64,000 bases of DNA from RAM1 sp041905405 (GTDB lineage Bacteria; Pseudomonadota; Gammaproteobacteria; Burkholderiales; Burkholderiaceae_C), in assembly GCA_041905405.1 (NCBI GenBank), contig JAYRLC010000002.1, positions 204,805 through 268,804 on the forward strand, given 5' to 3'. Shown here piece after piece: positions 7,631 through 18,016 of this stretch. The notes beneath the pieces were generated by a model. That model ran no database searches. It saw nothing but the letters and a program-made list of their open reading frames with translations, and was not told the origin of the DNA. How positions within the stretch are numbered: the stretch's first letter is position 1; every line of letters starts with the position of its first letter. The translations under genes and the position numbers were made by a program.

Positions 7631-9478
7631 TCACACCGCCGGTGCGCGCGGCTCGCCGTCCTGCTCGATCGCGTCGGCGGCCTCTTCGTTCAGCGCACGG
7701 CCCTCGCGCTGCGGCTGCGTGAGCGGCGTGGGCTGCCAGCGCTGGCCGTGCATCAGGTTCACGCCGCTGACGGGCGTGCCGGTCATCTGCAACTGCAGCC
7801 GCTCGGCGTCCCGGCGGCGGATGTCCTCGGCCACCTCGGCAATGTCCTCTTCCTCCACGCCGAACACGCGCAGCGCCTCGGCGCCGAAGGCCAGCGCCGA
7901 CTCGAAGGTCTCGCGCATCTGGTAGTCCACGCCGTGCCGGATCAGCTCGATCGCGTGCTGGCGGTCAAAGGCACGCGCCAGCACTGGCGTGAGCGGGCAT
8001 TCGTGCTTGAGCAGCGCCACGATGCGGCTGGTCACTTCTTTCTTGTCCACGCACACCAGAATGGCCTTGGCATGGCTCGCGCCGCTGGCGTGCAGCACGT
8101 CCAGCCGCGTGCCGTCGCCATAGAACACCTTGAAGCCAAACTGCGCGGCCGCGCGGATCATGTCGGTGTCGCTTTCGATGATGACCACGTCGATGCCGCG
8201 CGCCAGCAGCGACTGGCTCGCAATCTGGCCGAAGCGGCCGAAGCCGATCACCAGCACGCTGCCCGAATGCGGATCGCCGGCCATCACGTCCTCGATCCCG
8301 TCCATGCTGGGTGGCGGGGGCGCGGGCATGACCCAGCGCAGCGCCAGCACGGCCAGCGGCGTGAGCGCCATGGACAGGATGATGGCTGCCGTGAGCAGCG
8401 CGTTGGTGTTGCCGTCCACGATGCCGGCGGCGGTTGCCGCCGAATAGAGCACGAAGGCAAACTCACCGCCCTGCGCCATCAGCGCGGCGCGCTGCAGCGC
8501 ATCACCATGGCTCGCGCGCGTGAAGCGCGCCACGGCGTAAATGCCCGCAGCCTTCAGCAGCATGTACGCCAACACCGCCGCGAGCAGCAGCTTCCAGTCG
8601 GCCAGCACGAGCTGCACGTCCAGCGACATGCCCACGCTCATGAAGAACAGGCCCAGCAGGATGCCGCGGAACGGTTCGACATCGGCCTCCAGCTGGTGGC
8701 GGAACGTTGACTCGGACAGCATCACGCCCGCGGCGAACGCGCCCATGGCCATGGACAGCCCGCCCCACTGCATGGCCAGCGCCGCGCCCAGCACGACCAG
8801 CAGCGCGGCAGCCGTCATGACCTCGCGCGCGTCGGCCTTGGCCAGCACGCGGAAGAACGGGTTCAGCAGCCAGCGGCTCACCGCGATCAGCCCCACCACG
8901 GCCGCCACGGCCACGCCCACGGTGACCCAGCGTGACACTTCCGCCTCGGCCGGCGCGGGCGCCATGAAGGCCACGATGGCCAGGAGCGGCACGATGGCCA
9001 GGTCCTCCAGTAGCAGGATGGACACGATGCGCTGGCCGCGCGGCGTGGACGTGTCGCCGCTTTCGTCCAGCAGCTGCATGACGATGGCGGTGGACGACAG
9101 CACGAAGCCCGCCGCCGCGATGAACGCCACCTTGCCGTTCAGGCCGCCCAGCAGGCCCAGACCCGTCAGCACCGCGGTGCACGTGGCCACCTGCAGCAGC
9201 CCCAGCCCGAAAATCTGCCGCCGCATGGACCACAGCCGCGTGGGCTGCATCTCCAGCCCGATCACGAACAGGAACATTACCACGCCCAGCTCGGCCACGT
9301 GCAGGATGGTCTGCGCCTCACTGAAAAAACCCAGCCCCGACGGCCCGACGAGCAGCCCCGCCGCCAGGTAGCCCAGCACCGATCCCAGGCCCAGCCGCTT
9401 GAACAGCGGCACCGCGACCACCCCCGCGGCAAGCAGGACAACGACCTTGACGAGTTCGGTGCCTGCTTCTGCGGCCAT
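7631..9478 (-). CDS. KefB/KefC-type CPA2 cation:proton antiporter with RCK domain
   Basis: A protein of 615 residues. Residues about 1-380 form 11-13 transmembrane helices of the sodium/hydrogen exchanger fold (motif FVIGLEMQP; LSSTAIVMQLL), followed by a TrkA-N (RCK) domain with the dinucleotide motif GFGRFGQ near residue 410 and an acidic C-terminal tail. Kef systems expel potassium in exchange for protons, often gated by glutathione or nucleotides. No KefF/KefG ancillary gene is adjacent. It faces the patatin gene (stop to stop 30 bases) and is divergent from the malic enzyme gene. A second paralogue is at 57992-59977. Confidence 0.93.
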   Translation of the reverse strand: MAAEAGTELVKVVVLLAAGVVAVPLFKRLGLGSVLGYLAAGLLVGPSGLGFFSEAQTILHVAELGVVMFLFVIGLEMQPTRLWSMRRQIFGLGLLQVATCTAVLTGLGLLGGLNGKVAFIAAAGFVLSSTAIVMQLLDESGDTSTPRGQRIVSILLLEDLAIVPLLAIVAFMAPAPAEAEVSRWVTVGVAVAAVVGLIAVSRWLLNPFFRVLAKADAREVMTAAALLVVLGAALAMQWGGLSMAMGAFAAGVMLSESTFRHQLEADVEPFRGILLGLFFMSVGMSLDVQLVLADWKLLLAAVLAYMLLKAAGIYAVARFTRASHGDALQRAALMAQGGEFAFVLYSAATAAGIVDGNTNALLTAAIILSMALTPLAVLALRWVMPAPPPPSMDGIEDVMAGDPHSGSVLVIGFGRFGQIASQSLLARGIDVVIIESDTDMIRAAAQFGFKVFYGDGTRLDVLHASGASHAKAILVCVDKKEVTSRIVALLKHECPLTPVLARAFDRQHAIELIRHGVDYQMRETFESALAFGAEALRVFGVEEEDIAEVAEDIRRRDAERLQLQMTGTPVSGVNLMHGQRWQPTPLTQPQREGRALNEEAADAIEQDGEPRAPAV

Positions 9479-9786
9479 GGTGCTTTAAGGTTTACTGGTG
9501 TGATGTTGCGGGAAGGGACGCTGCAAAGTCTAACGCGCGCCCCCTGGTTGGGCTCGGGGCAGATAGCCACGACAGGCGATGGTTTCTGGCGTTCTGCAAA
9601 CCGGTCGGATGCGGGTAGACCCGCTTGATGGACCGGCCGGGCTTTGTCAAAAAGTCAAAACCGATCCACCCATTTACGCAGATTCCCGTACTAGGGTTTT
9701 CCCGCGCCCACGTCTACAATCCCCTTCCCTTACAAAAGCTGACGGCGTTTCCGATGGAAGCAGCCAGCCCCAGGAGACCCGATTCC
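9479..9786. promoter_or_regulatory. Divergent intergenic region between kef-type antiporter and malic enzyme
   Basis: The 308 bases hold no convincing gene. A plausible -10 (TACAAT, 9715-9720) lies about 65 bases before the malic enzyme start, but no good -35 is seen at the right spacing; the upstream stretch reads CTAGGGTTTTCCC. For the antiporter, TAGACT on the minus strand near 9530 is a weak -10 candidate. A clear ribosome site (AGGAGA, about 9773-9778) precedes the malic enzyme. Confidence 0.4.
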
Positions 9787-12141
<2,355 letters not shown>

Positions 12142-12202
12142 GGCCAAAAGCCAAAGTCAGTACCCACAATTGGACGGGGCTTCCAGCCCCCTGTAACCCC
12201 TG

Positions 12203-12238
12203 GCGGCTGCTCAAAATTTGTGCAGCCGCTTGCGTTTT
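12203..12238 (+). terminator. Rho-independent terminator after maeB
   Basis: GCGGCTGC (12203-12210) pairs with GCAGCCGC (12222-12229) around an 11-base AT-rich loop, followed by TTGCGTTTT. It is about 60 bases after the maeB stop. Confidence 0.65.
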
Positions 12239-12272
12239 CAGGTTGGATCGTTCACACTAGCGGACTTGAATT

Positions 12273-12306
12273 TCCGGGTTTACCCGGAGTTTCTGACGGC
12301 GTCAGA
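12273..12306. promoter_or_regulatory. Two tandem inverted repeats upstream of the RNase gene
   Basis: TCCGGGT-TT-ACCCGGA (12273-12288) and TCTGAC-GGC-GTCAGA (12292-12306) are both perfect. They lie 40-73 bases before the RNase start and could be operators or 5' UTR hairpins. The rest of 12142-12345 holds only the maeB terminator. Confidence 0.45.
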
Positions 12307-12345
12307 CAAACGTCCCATAACAACAGGTCCCCCAAAGCTTTCGCC

Positions 12346-12738
12346 ATGGCGCGTGCCGCTTCTATCAAGTTTGCACTCACTAGCCTACTACTGGCGACGG
12401 TTTTTTCCGTCCCCGCAGGGGTGCAGGCCAAAGGTTCGGCAGACGGTGCGTCCGCCACCGTCCGGCTGGCGGAAATGCCCCGGCAAGGCCAGGAGACCTA
12501 CGAACTGATCCGCCAGGGCGGACCGTTCCCTTATGACAAGGACGGCTCGGTATTTGGCAACCGCGAACGGTTGCTGCCCGCCGAAAAGCGCGGCTACTAC
12601 CGTGAATACACCGTCAGAACGCCAGGATCACGCGACCGGGGTGCCCGGCGCATCGTGTGCGGAGGCCCCCAGCGGACGCCGCATGCGTGTTTCTACACCG
12701 CCGACCATTACGCGAGCTTTCGCAGGATTGTGGAGTAG
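12346..12738 (+). CDS. Secreted guanyl-specific ribonuclease (barnase/RNase N1-T1 family)
   Basis: A protein of 130 residues with a clear signal peptide (hydrophobic core about residues 8-24, cleavage after VQA near 28). The mature part carries the family signature GGPFPYDKDGSVFGNRE, then YYREYTV with the catalytic Glu87, the arginines at 101-102 and the catalytic His121 in DHYASF. Cys105 and Cys115 could form a disulfide. It is predicted to cleave RNA after guanine outside the cytoplasm. The gene is 2 bases upstream of a barstar homologue, the classic toxin-inhibitor pairing that protects the producer before export. Confidence 0.93.
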   Translation: MARAASIKFALTSLLLATVFSVPAGVQAKGSADGASATVRLAEMPRQGQETYELIRQGGPFPYDKDGSVFGNRERLLPAEKRGYYREYTVRTPGSRDRGARRIVCGGPQRTPHACFYTADHYASFRRIVE

Positions 12739-12740
12739 CA

Positions 12741-13184
12741 ATGAAGCGGGATTTGTTTTTGACTATGGAAAGAGAAGCGGAGATGGATACGCCACTTCGT
12801 AACGTAAGAACCAACATCGTGCAGTCGATCCGCGCGTTCCGCGTGCAGGATCTGCAGGAAGCGGCCCAGTCGCTGGGCCAGCATTTCCTGTATGCCAACC
12901 TGGCCAACGCACAGAGCAAGCAGGACGTGCTGGACATGATCGCCCAGCAGTTCACGTTCCCGTCGCACTTCGGCAAGAACTTCGACGCGCTGTACGACTG
13001 CATGACGGACCCGTTGCACAAGTCGGGCCCGCAGCCCGGCTTCATCGTGGTGCTGGAGCAGATCCCGGCCAACGCCAAGTTCGACAAGGAAGCGCGCGAA
13101 CAGCTGCTGGACATCTTCCGCGACACCGCCGACTACTGGGCGGACCGAAAGATACCCTTCCGGTGTTTCTATTCTTTTCTGTAG
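12741..13184 (+). CDS. Barstar-family ribonuclease inhibitor
   Basis: A protein of 147 residues (about 133 if the ATG at 12783 is used). The barstar core is visible: HFLYANLANAQSKQDVLDMI, then FPSHFGKNFDALYDCMTD, including the acidic helix that plugs the RNase active site, then the strand FIVVLEQI. The chosen ATG at 12741 has GGAG five bases upstream; 12783 has AAAGAGAAGCGGAG upstream and is nearly as good. There is no signal peptide, so it acts in the cytoplasm on the RNase encoded immediately before it. Both genes are surely one operon. Confidence 0.9.
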   Translation: MKRDLFLTMEREAEMDTPLRNVRTNIVQSIRAFRVQDLQEAAQSLGQHFLYANLANAQSKQDVLDMIAQQFTFPSHFGKNFDALYDCMTDPLHKSGPQPGFIVVLEQIPANAKFDKEAREQLLDIFRDTADYWADRKIPFRCFYSFL

Positions 13185-13390
13185 CCCGTTCTGCGCAAAC
13201 CAGCCAGGCAGAACGGGCGAACGAGGCTAGCGACACCCCCCAGGCCGCCGCGGTTCCCGCGCCGACCGGCATCGAGCTGACCACCGAGTCGGGCGAGAAG
13301 ATGCCCACCGACAAGCTGGTGGACGTGTCGCCGCTGGCGCTGCGCATGAGCAGCCCTTTCAACGCGGGTTACTGGCTCGCTGCAGCGTAA
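13163..13390 (+). CDS. Small hypothetical protein overlapping the barstar gene
   Basis: An open frame of 75 codons begins at a GTG inside the barstar gene (22-base overlap). Its first ten codons are unlike local usage, but from about 13200 codon third positions are strongly G/C (for example GIELTTESGEKMPTDK), as in a true gene. The only internal ATGs are late. No known domain is recognised, and there is no clear ribosome site before the GTG. It may be a third cistron of the RNase operon or a remnant; treat as tentative. Confidence 0.45.
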   Translation: MFLFFSVARSAQTSQAERANEASDTPQAAAVPAPTGIELTTESGEKMPTDKLVDVSPLALRMSSPFNAGYWLAAA

Positions 13391-13396
13391 TTGATC

Positions 13397-13463
13397 GCCC
13401 CCGAGGCTACCGCCTCCCCCCGTCCGGGGGCGGAGCCAGTGGCCCGGCAAAGCCGGTTCCACG
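13397..13463. repeat. Dispersed palindromic intergenic element, copy B
   Basis: Read on the minus strand it gives GGAACCGGCTTTGCCGGGCC, differing from copy A (2651-2725) by one base over that stretch, followed by a G/C hairpin (CCCCC...GGGGG). The copies are in opposite orientation relative to each other. Confidence 0.7.
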
Positions 13464-13479
13464 GCACCTCTGGAATTGA

Positions 13480-13504
13480 AACCCGTCCTTGCGACGGGTT
13501 TTTT
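13480..13504 (+). terminator. Rho-independent terminator of the RNase/barstar operon
   Basis: AACCCGTC (13480-13487), loop CTTGC, GACGGGTT (13493-13500), then TTTT. It overlaps the last bases of the convergent rsmA gene. Confidence 0.85.
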
Positions 13505-14267
13505 ATTGCGCAAGGGCTTGGGCCAGCGCGACGTATTCGTTCACCGGCACCTCTTCGGCCCGCCGTTGAACGTCAAACTCGCCGGCAAAGCCCTTTTGCT
13601 CCAGCCACTTGCCCAGTGAATGCCGCAGCAGCTTGCGCCGCTGGCTGAAGGCGACCTGCACCATGGCGCTGAAAAGCGCGACATCCAGCACCGGCGGCGC
13701 GACCAGCGGCACCATGCGCACCACGGCGCTGTCCACGCGCGGCGGCGGGTCGAACGATTCGGGCGGCACGAACAGCACGTTCTCCATCGCATAGCGCCAC
13801 TGCAGCATCACGCTCAGGCGGCTGTAGTCGGCCGTGGCGGGCTGCGCCACCATGCGGTCGATCACCTCCTTTTGCAGCATGAAGTGCTGGTCCTGCACCA
13901 CCGCCACGTGGTCGAGCAGATGGAACAGGATGGGCGTGGAGATGTTGTAGGGCAGGTTGCCCACGACCCGCAGCTTGCCGGCACCCAGCGATGCGGCCAC
14001 CTGCGTGAAGTCCACCTTGAGCACGTCAGATTCGATGACCTGGAGCTGACCGTGCGAGCGCAGCCGCGCGGCCAGGTCACGGTCGAGTTCGATGACGGTC
14101 AGCTTGCCCAGGCGCTCCACCAGCGGCTGCGTGAGCGCCGCCAGCCCCGGCCCGATCTCGACCATGGGGTCGCCGGGCCTGGGCGCGATCTCGCGCACGA
14201 TCGCATCGATGATCCCGCCATCGGACAGGAAGTGCTGTCCGAAGCGCTTGCGGGCGATGTGTTTCAT
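13503..14267 (-). CDS. rsmA: 16S rRNA (adenine1518/1519-N6) dimethyltransferase
   Basis: A protein of 254 residues, the usual KsgA length. It starts with the family N-terminus KRFGQHFLSD, then the SAM motif VEIGPGLAALT, the acidic VIELDRD, and the catalytic NLPYNIS motif near residue 103. It dimethylates two adjacent adenines near the 3' end of 16S rRNA late in 30S assembly. The gene starts 3 bases after surA stops, so they share an operon; the E. coli order has pdxA between them, which is missing here. The convergent terminator at 13480 abuts its stop. Confidence 0.96.
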   Translation of the reverse strand: MKHIARKRFGQHFLSDGGIIDAIVREIAPRPGDPMVEIGPGLAALTQPLVERLGKLTVIELDRDLAARLRSHGQLQVIESDVLKVDFTQVAASLGAGKLRVVGNLPYNISTPILFHLLDHVAVVQDQHFMLQKEVIDRMVAQPATADYSRLSVMLQWRYAMENVLFVPPESFDPPPRVDSAVVRMVPLVAPPVLDVALFSAMVQVAFSQRRKLLRHSLGKWLEQKGFAGEFDVQRRAEEVPVNEYVALAQALAQ

Positions 14268-14270
14268 GCC

Positions 14271-15650
14271 CTATTGGGGAGGATCACGGAATTCGACGTA
14301 GGCGCGGCCACGCACTTCCTGCACCCAGGTGGTGTAGGCCTCTTCGAGCTTCTTTTCGCGCACCAGGTTGCGTGCAATGTCGCGCTGCTCGCGCTGGCTC
14401 AGCGTGGCCTGACGGCGCTCCAGCAGCTGGATCAGGTGCACGCCAAAGCGCGTGACGAGCGGCTCGGACAGTTGGCCGGGCTGCAGGTCGTTCAGCGCGT
14501 CCTCGAATTCGGGTACGAACAGGCCGGGGTTGGCCCAGCCCAGGTCGCCACCGTTGCGCGCGCTGCCGTCCTGGGAGTTTTCGCGCGCGAGCTGCGCGAA
14601 GTCGGCCGTACCGGCCACCACCCGTTTGCGGAAGTCGGCCAGCCGCTCGCGCGCTGCCGATTCGCTCAGCTGGGCGCTGGGCCGCAGCAGGATGTGGCGC
14701 GCGTGGCTCTGGATGACATTGACCCCGGGCATGCCCGCCTGCCGCTTTTCAACGACCTTCAGGATGTGAAAGCCCGCGCCGGAGCGCAGCACACCGCTCA
14801 CGCCGCCGTCGGGCAGCCCCTGCACGGCGTTGACGAACAGCTGCGGATAGCGGTCCACCGGCCGCAGGCCCATCTGCCCGCCGGCATTGGCGGCCCCTGG
14901 CGCGTCGGACATTTCCCGCGCGACGCGGCCAAAGTCCTCGCCTGCGCGCACACGCGCCAATGCACGCTCGGCCTTGGCCTGCAGCGTCGCCACCTGGGCG
15001 GCCGTGGCGTTCTCGGGCACGGCGACCAGCACCTGGGCCAGGTTCAGCTCCATGCTGGACAGGTCGTTGCTGCCCTGCTGTTCCTGGATGAACTGGTCGA
15101 CCTCCAGGTCAGTAACCTTGACCTTGGGCTCGACCTCGCGGTCGCGCAGGCGCGTGAGCAGCATCTGGTTGCGCAGCTCGTCGCGGAACTGCGCCAGCGC
15201 GATGCCGTCGGCCGCCAGCCGGCGGCGCAGCTCGGGCACGTCGATCTGGTTCTGCCGGGCCACGTTCTGCTCGGCCTGGTCCACGGCGCCTTCGTCCACG
15301 CGCACGCCGGTTTCGCGTGCCAGCTGCAGCTGGGCCTTTTCGCTGATGAGCCGCTCCAGCACCTGGCGCGCCAGCTGCGGACGCGGGGGCAGCGCGCCGC
15401 CTTGCTGCGCCAGCTGCTGCTCCACGCGGACCAGCCGCGCGCGCACTTCGTTGTTGGTGACGGGCTCGGAGTTCACCACGGCCACGATGTAGTCGGCCTG
15501 TTGCGGACCGGTGGGTGGCAGCGCCTGGCCGCTGCGGCTTGCGCCGATCTGCGGCGACACGCGCAGGCCCTGGGCCTGGGCGGCAGAAGGCGCCAGGGCG
15601 GCAAGGATCGCCAGCTGGGCCAGCATCAGTGCGGAAGCGCGTAGTTTCAT
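14271..15650 (-). CDS. surA: Periplasmic peptidyl-prolyl isomerase/chaperone SurA
   Basis: A protein of 459 residues with a signal peptide (cleavage near AQA, residue 26). The N-terminal SurA chaperone domain (IVAVVNSEPVTNNEV to about residue 190) is followed by two parvulin domains, near residues 195-295 (GLRPVDRYPQLF) and 310-410 (ARHILLRPS; GGDLGWANPG), and a C-terminal helix. It escorts outer membrane proteins across the periplasm, LptD being a major client. lptD lies immediately upstream (5 bases) and rsmA downstream, so client and chaperone are co-expressed. Confidence 0.95.
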   Translation of the reverse strand: MKLRASALMLAQLAILAALAPSAAQAQGLRVSPQIGASRSGQALPPTGPQQADYIVAVVNSEPVTNNEVRARLVRVEQQLAQQGGALPPRPQLARQVLERLISEKAQLQLARETGVRVDEGAVDQAEQNVARQNQIDVPELRRRLAADGIALAQFRDELRNQMLLTRLRDREVEPKVKVTDLEVDQFIQEQQGSNDLSSMELNLAQVLVAVPENATAAQVATLQAKAERALARVRAGEDFGRVAREMSDAPGAANAGGQMGLRPVDRYPQLFVNAVQGLPDGGVSGVLRSGAGFHILKVVEKRQAGMPGVNVIQSHARHILLRPSAQLSESAARERLADFRKRVVAGTADFAQLARENSQDGSARNGGDLGWANPGLFVPEFEDALNDLQPGQLSEPLVTRFGVHLIQLLERRQATLSQREQRDIARNLVREKKLEEAYTTWVQEVRGRAYVEFRDPPQ

Positions 15651-15655
15651 GATGA

Positions 15656-17998
15656 TCAGTCGTAGTTGCTGAAGCGGCTGGGCGTGGTGACCTGCTCATG
15701 CAGGTACTGGTAACGGGGGATATTGTCCTTCAGCGTCTGAAGGGCGTTGGAGCCCAGTCGCGTGAAGCCGCGGAACTCCAGCTGGAACAGGATGCGCTTG
15801 TTGGACGACGAGGTGCTGCTTTGCAGCCGCTCCACCACGATGCGGCCCACCCAGCAGCAGCCGTCGTATTCGAACCCAATCACCGAATCGACCAGCTTTC
15901 GGTCCTGCAGGCTGAAGTTCAGGCGGCCCACGCTGTACCAGCGGCCGCCGCCCTCGGACTTTTTGCCCACGTCGCCGATGGGCCACTGCCAGCCCACGTC
16001 GATCTGCTCGCTCAGGCCCCGTTGCAGACGGTACGCGGCGCTGACGACGCGGTAGCTGCCCGGGCTGTAGCGCCCGCCGATGGTGGAGCGGATCGAACGG
16101 CGCGTCTTGGGGTTGTATTGCACCGTGGAATCAAAGGCCCATTTCGGATCCCAGTTCACGGACGCGCCCAGCAGCACGTCGCTCAGCCGCTCGCTCACGG
16201 GCGTGCCGCCGGGCAGCGTGACGAGCTGGTCCTTGAAGCGCAGGCGCTGGGCGACGCCGAAGCGCGCGGCCTCGGCCCCCGTCGCCGGGTCCAGCAGGCG
16301 CGTGGTGGCGCCCAGCGTGAGCAGGTTGTTGTCGGAGATGCGGTCGTGGCCGCCGAACGCGTTCTCGGTGTAGATGGTCGCGAAGTTGAAGTCGTTGGAC
16401 GCCGAGTCGTAGTTGGGCAGCAGGCTCTGGTCGCGGTAGGGCGTGTACACGTAGAACGCGCGTGGCTCCAGCGTCTGGCGGAAGCTGCGGCCGAAGTAGC
16501 TGGCGTCGCGCTCGAAGATCAGCCCGCTGTCCAGGCTGAAGGTGGGCAGCGTGCGGCTGGCGTTGTCGCGTCCGTTGGCCAGCAGGCCGTCGAACTGGTA
16601 GCTCGTGCTGTGCAGCTGCACCTTGGGCGTGAAGAACCAGCCCGGCGCAAGCCAGGGGCGGCTGAGCTGCGCCATCGCATAGCTGCGCTGGGCATTGGGC
16701 TGCAGCGTGAGCGCGCGCACGGACTTGAACTGCGTGTAGTCGGTCTCCACCGACACGTCCATGCCGCCGGGCAGGTCGGTGTTGGCGTAGCGGCCCACGA
16801 TCTGCGGCGCCCGGTCGTAGGGCGGCACGATGGGCGAGCCCACGTCCTGCAGCGTCTGCCAGGTCAGCGAGCGCGCCATGAACGAGAAACGGCCCGCACC
16901 CCAGTGCACCTGCGCGTCGTTGGCCAGCAGCCGCTGCGTGAGCGAGCTGCCGCCGCGCGAGAAATCACGCCAGTAGTTGTCGTCGCTCACGCGGTTCAGG
17001 TTCAGGCTCAGGCCCAGCGGGTTGCCCACGCCCGTTCGCAGCAGGCCGTCATGGGTCAGCGCATAGCCCCAGCGGTCGCGCCCGCGCAGGTTGTCCCCGG
17101 GCATGTAGTTGCCGCGCAGCTTGCCGCGGTAGTCGTTCTCCAGGTAGCGGAACTCGCCACCCAGGTCCACGCCGCGCTTGGTCATGATGGACGGGTAGAA
17201 CGTCGCGTCGCGGTTGGGCGCGATGTTCCAGTAGTACGGCACGGTCAGCTCCACGCCGTTGAGGTTGTCCAGCCCGATCGTGGGCGGCAGGAAGCCGGAC
17301 TTGCGCTTGTCCGACAGCGGAAAGCTCAGCGACGGGATGGGCAGGATGGGCACGCCCATGAACTGCAGCGACGCGCCTTCGGCCTGGCCAACTTCTTCCT
17401 CGTTGTCGATGCGGATGCTGGCCGCCTTGAGCTGCCACGCAGGCGTCCAGTCGGGGCTGCCGTCGCGCTGGCACGTGGTGTAGGTCGCGTTGCGGATGAC
17501 GGCCCGCTTGTCGTCCAGGAAATCCACACGCTCGGCCTGGCCGTAGGCGTCGTTTTTCAGGAAGCGGTAGCGCGGCTCGTTGAAGAAGCCTTCAAACGCG
17601 TCGACCTTCAGCTCCAGCAGCGGGCCTTCAAAGGTATTGCCCGCCCGGTTGATGCGCACGTTCCCCCGCGCCTTAGCCAGGTCGTCGGGCTGGTAGTACT
17701 CCAGCCGGTCGGCGCGGATCACCATGTCGCCGCGCCGCAGCTCGGCGTTGCCCTGGATCACGGTTTCCAGGTCGGTGCGGCCGGACAGCTGGTCGCCCGA
17801 CACATAGGTGGGCAGTCCCTGGCGCGTGGCCTCGGGGATGTCTTCGCGCAGCGTGGCGCTGGGTTTGAGCTTCAGCGGATCGGCCGGGGCCTGCGCCCGC
17901 GCGGCCGCCGGGTGCAGCAACGCGCAAGCCACCAGCGCCACGGGCGTCAGGGCAAAGCGGGAACGGGATGATGCTGCGGAATTGCGGCGGGACTGCAT
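15656..17998 (-). CDS. lptD: LPS-assembly outer membrane protein LptD
   Basis: A protein of 780 residues with a signal peptide (cleavage near residue 35, ARA). The N-terminal OstA/LptA-like beta-jellyroll (YVSGDQLSGRTDLETVIQG) extends to about residue 210 and the remainder is the LptD beta-barrel with many aromatic-rich alternating strands and a late Cys pair (YDGCCW near residue 712). It forms the plug-and-barrel complex with LptE that inserts LPS in the outer leaflet. It heads the lptD-surA-rsmA operon and its start is only 18 bases from the divergent amgK start. Confidence 0.95.
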   Translation of the reverse strand: MQSRRNSAASSRSRFALTPVALVACALLHPAAARAQAPADPLKLKPSATLREDIPEATRQGLPTYVSGDQLSGRTDLETVIQGNAELRRGDMVIRADRLEYYQPDDLAKARGNVRINRAGNTFEGPLLELKVDAFEGFFNEPRYRFLKNDAYGQAERVDFLDDKRAVIRNATYTTCQRDGSPDWTPAWQLKAASIRIDNEEEVGQAEGASLQFMGVPILPIPSLSFPLSDKRKSGFLPPTIGLDNLNGVELTVPYYWNIAPNRDATFYPSIMTKRGVDLGGEFRYLENDYRGKLRGNYMPGDNLRGRDRWGYALTHDGLLRTGVGNPLGLSLNLNRVSDDNYWRDFSRGGSSLTQRLLANDAQVHWGAGRFSFMARSLTWQTLQDVGSPIVPPYDRAPQIVGRYANTDLPGGMDVSVETDYTQFKSVRALTLQPNAQRSYAMAQLSRPWLAPGWFFTPKVQLHSTSYQFDGLLANGRDNASRTLPTFSLDSGLIFERDASYFGRSFRQTLEPRAFYVYTPYRDQSLLPNYDSASNDFNFATIYTENAFGGHDRISDNNLLTLGATTRLLDPATGAEAARFGVAQRLRFKDQLVTLPGGTPVSERLSDVLLGASVNWDPKWAFDSTVQYNPKTRRSIRSTIGGRYSPGSYRVVSAAYRLQRGLSEQIDVGWQWPIGDVGKKSEGGGRWYSVGRLNFSLQDRKLVDSVIGFEYDGCCWVGRIVVERLQSSTSSSNKRILFQLEFRGFTRLGSNALQTLKDNIPRYQYLHEQVTTPSRFSNYD

Positions 17999-18016
17999 TT
18001 GTAGAATCGATTATCC
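17999..18016. promoter_or_regulatory. 18-base divergent gap between lptD and amgK
   Basis: This gap separates two start codons on opposite strands. It contains TAGAAT (18002-18007, plus) and, read on the minus strand, GATAAT (18016-18011), both like -10 boxes. No matching -35 is clear at 17 bases. Promoters must therefore overlap the neighbouring coding sequence, and leaders would be very short. Confidence 0.4.

Noticed and set aside
13620..15644. Plus-strand open frame of 674 codons
   Set aside because: Shadow of rsmA and surA on the opposite strand; low-complexity His/Arg/Gln-rich product.
15698..17971. Plus-strand open frame of 757 codons
   Set aside because: Shadow of lptD; no recognisable motif.
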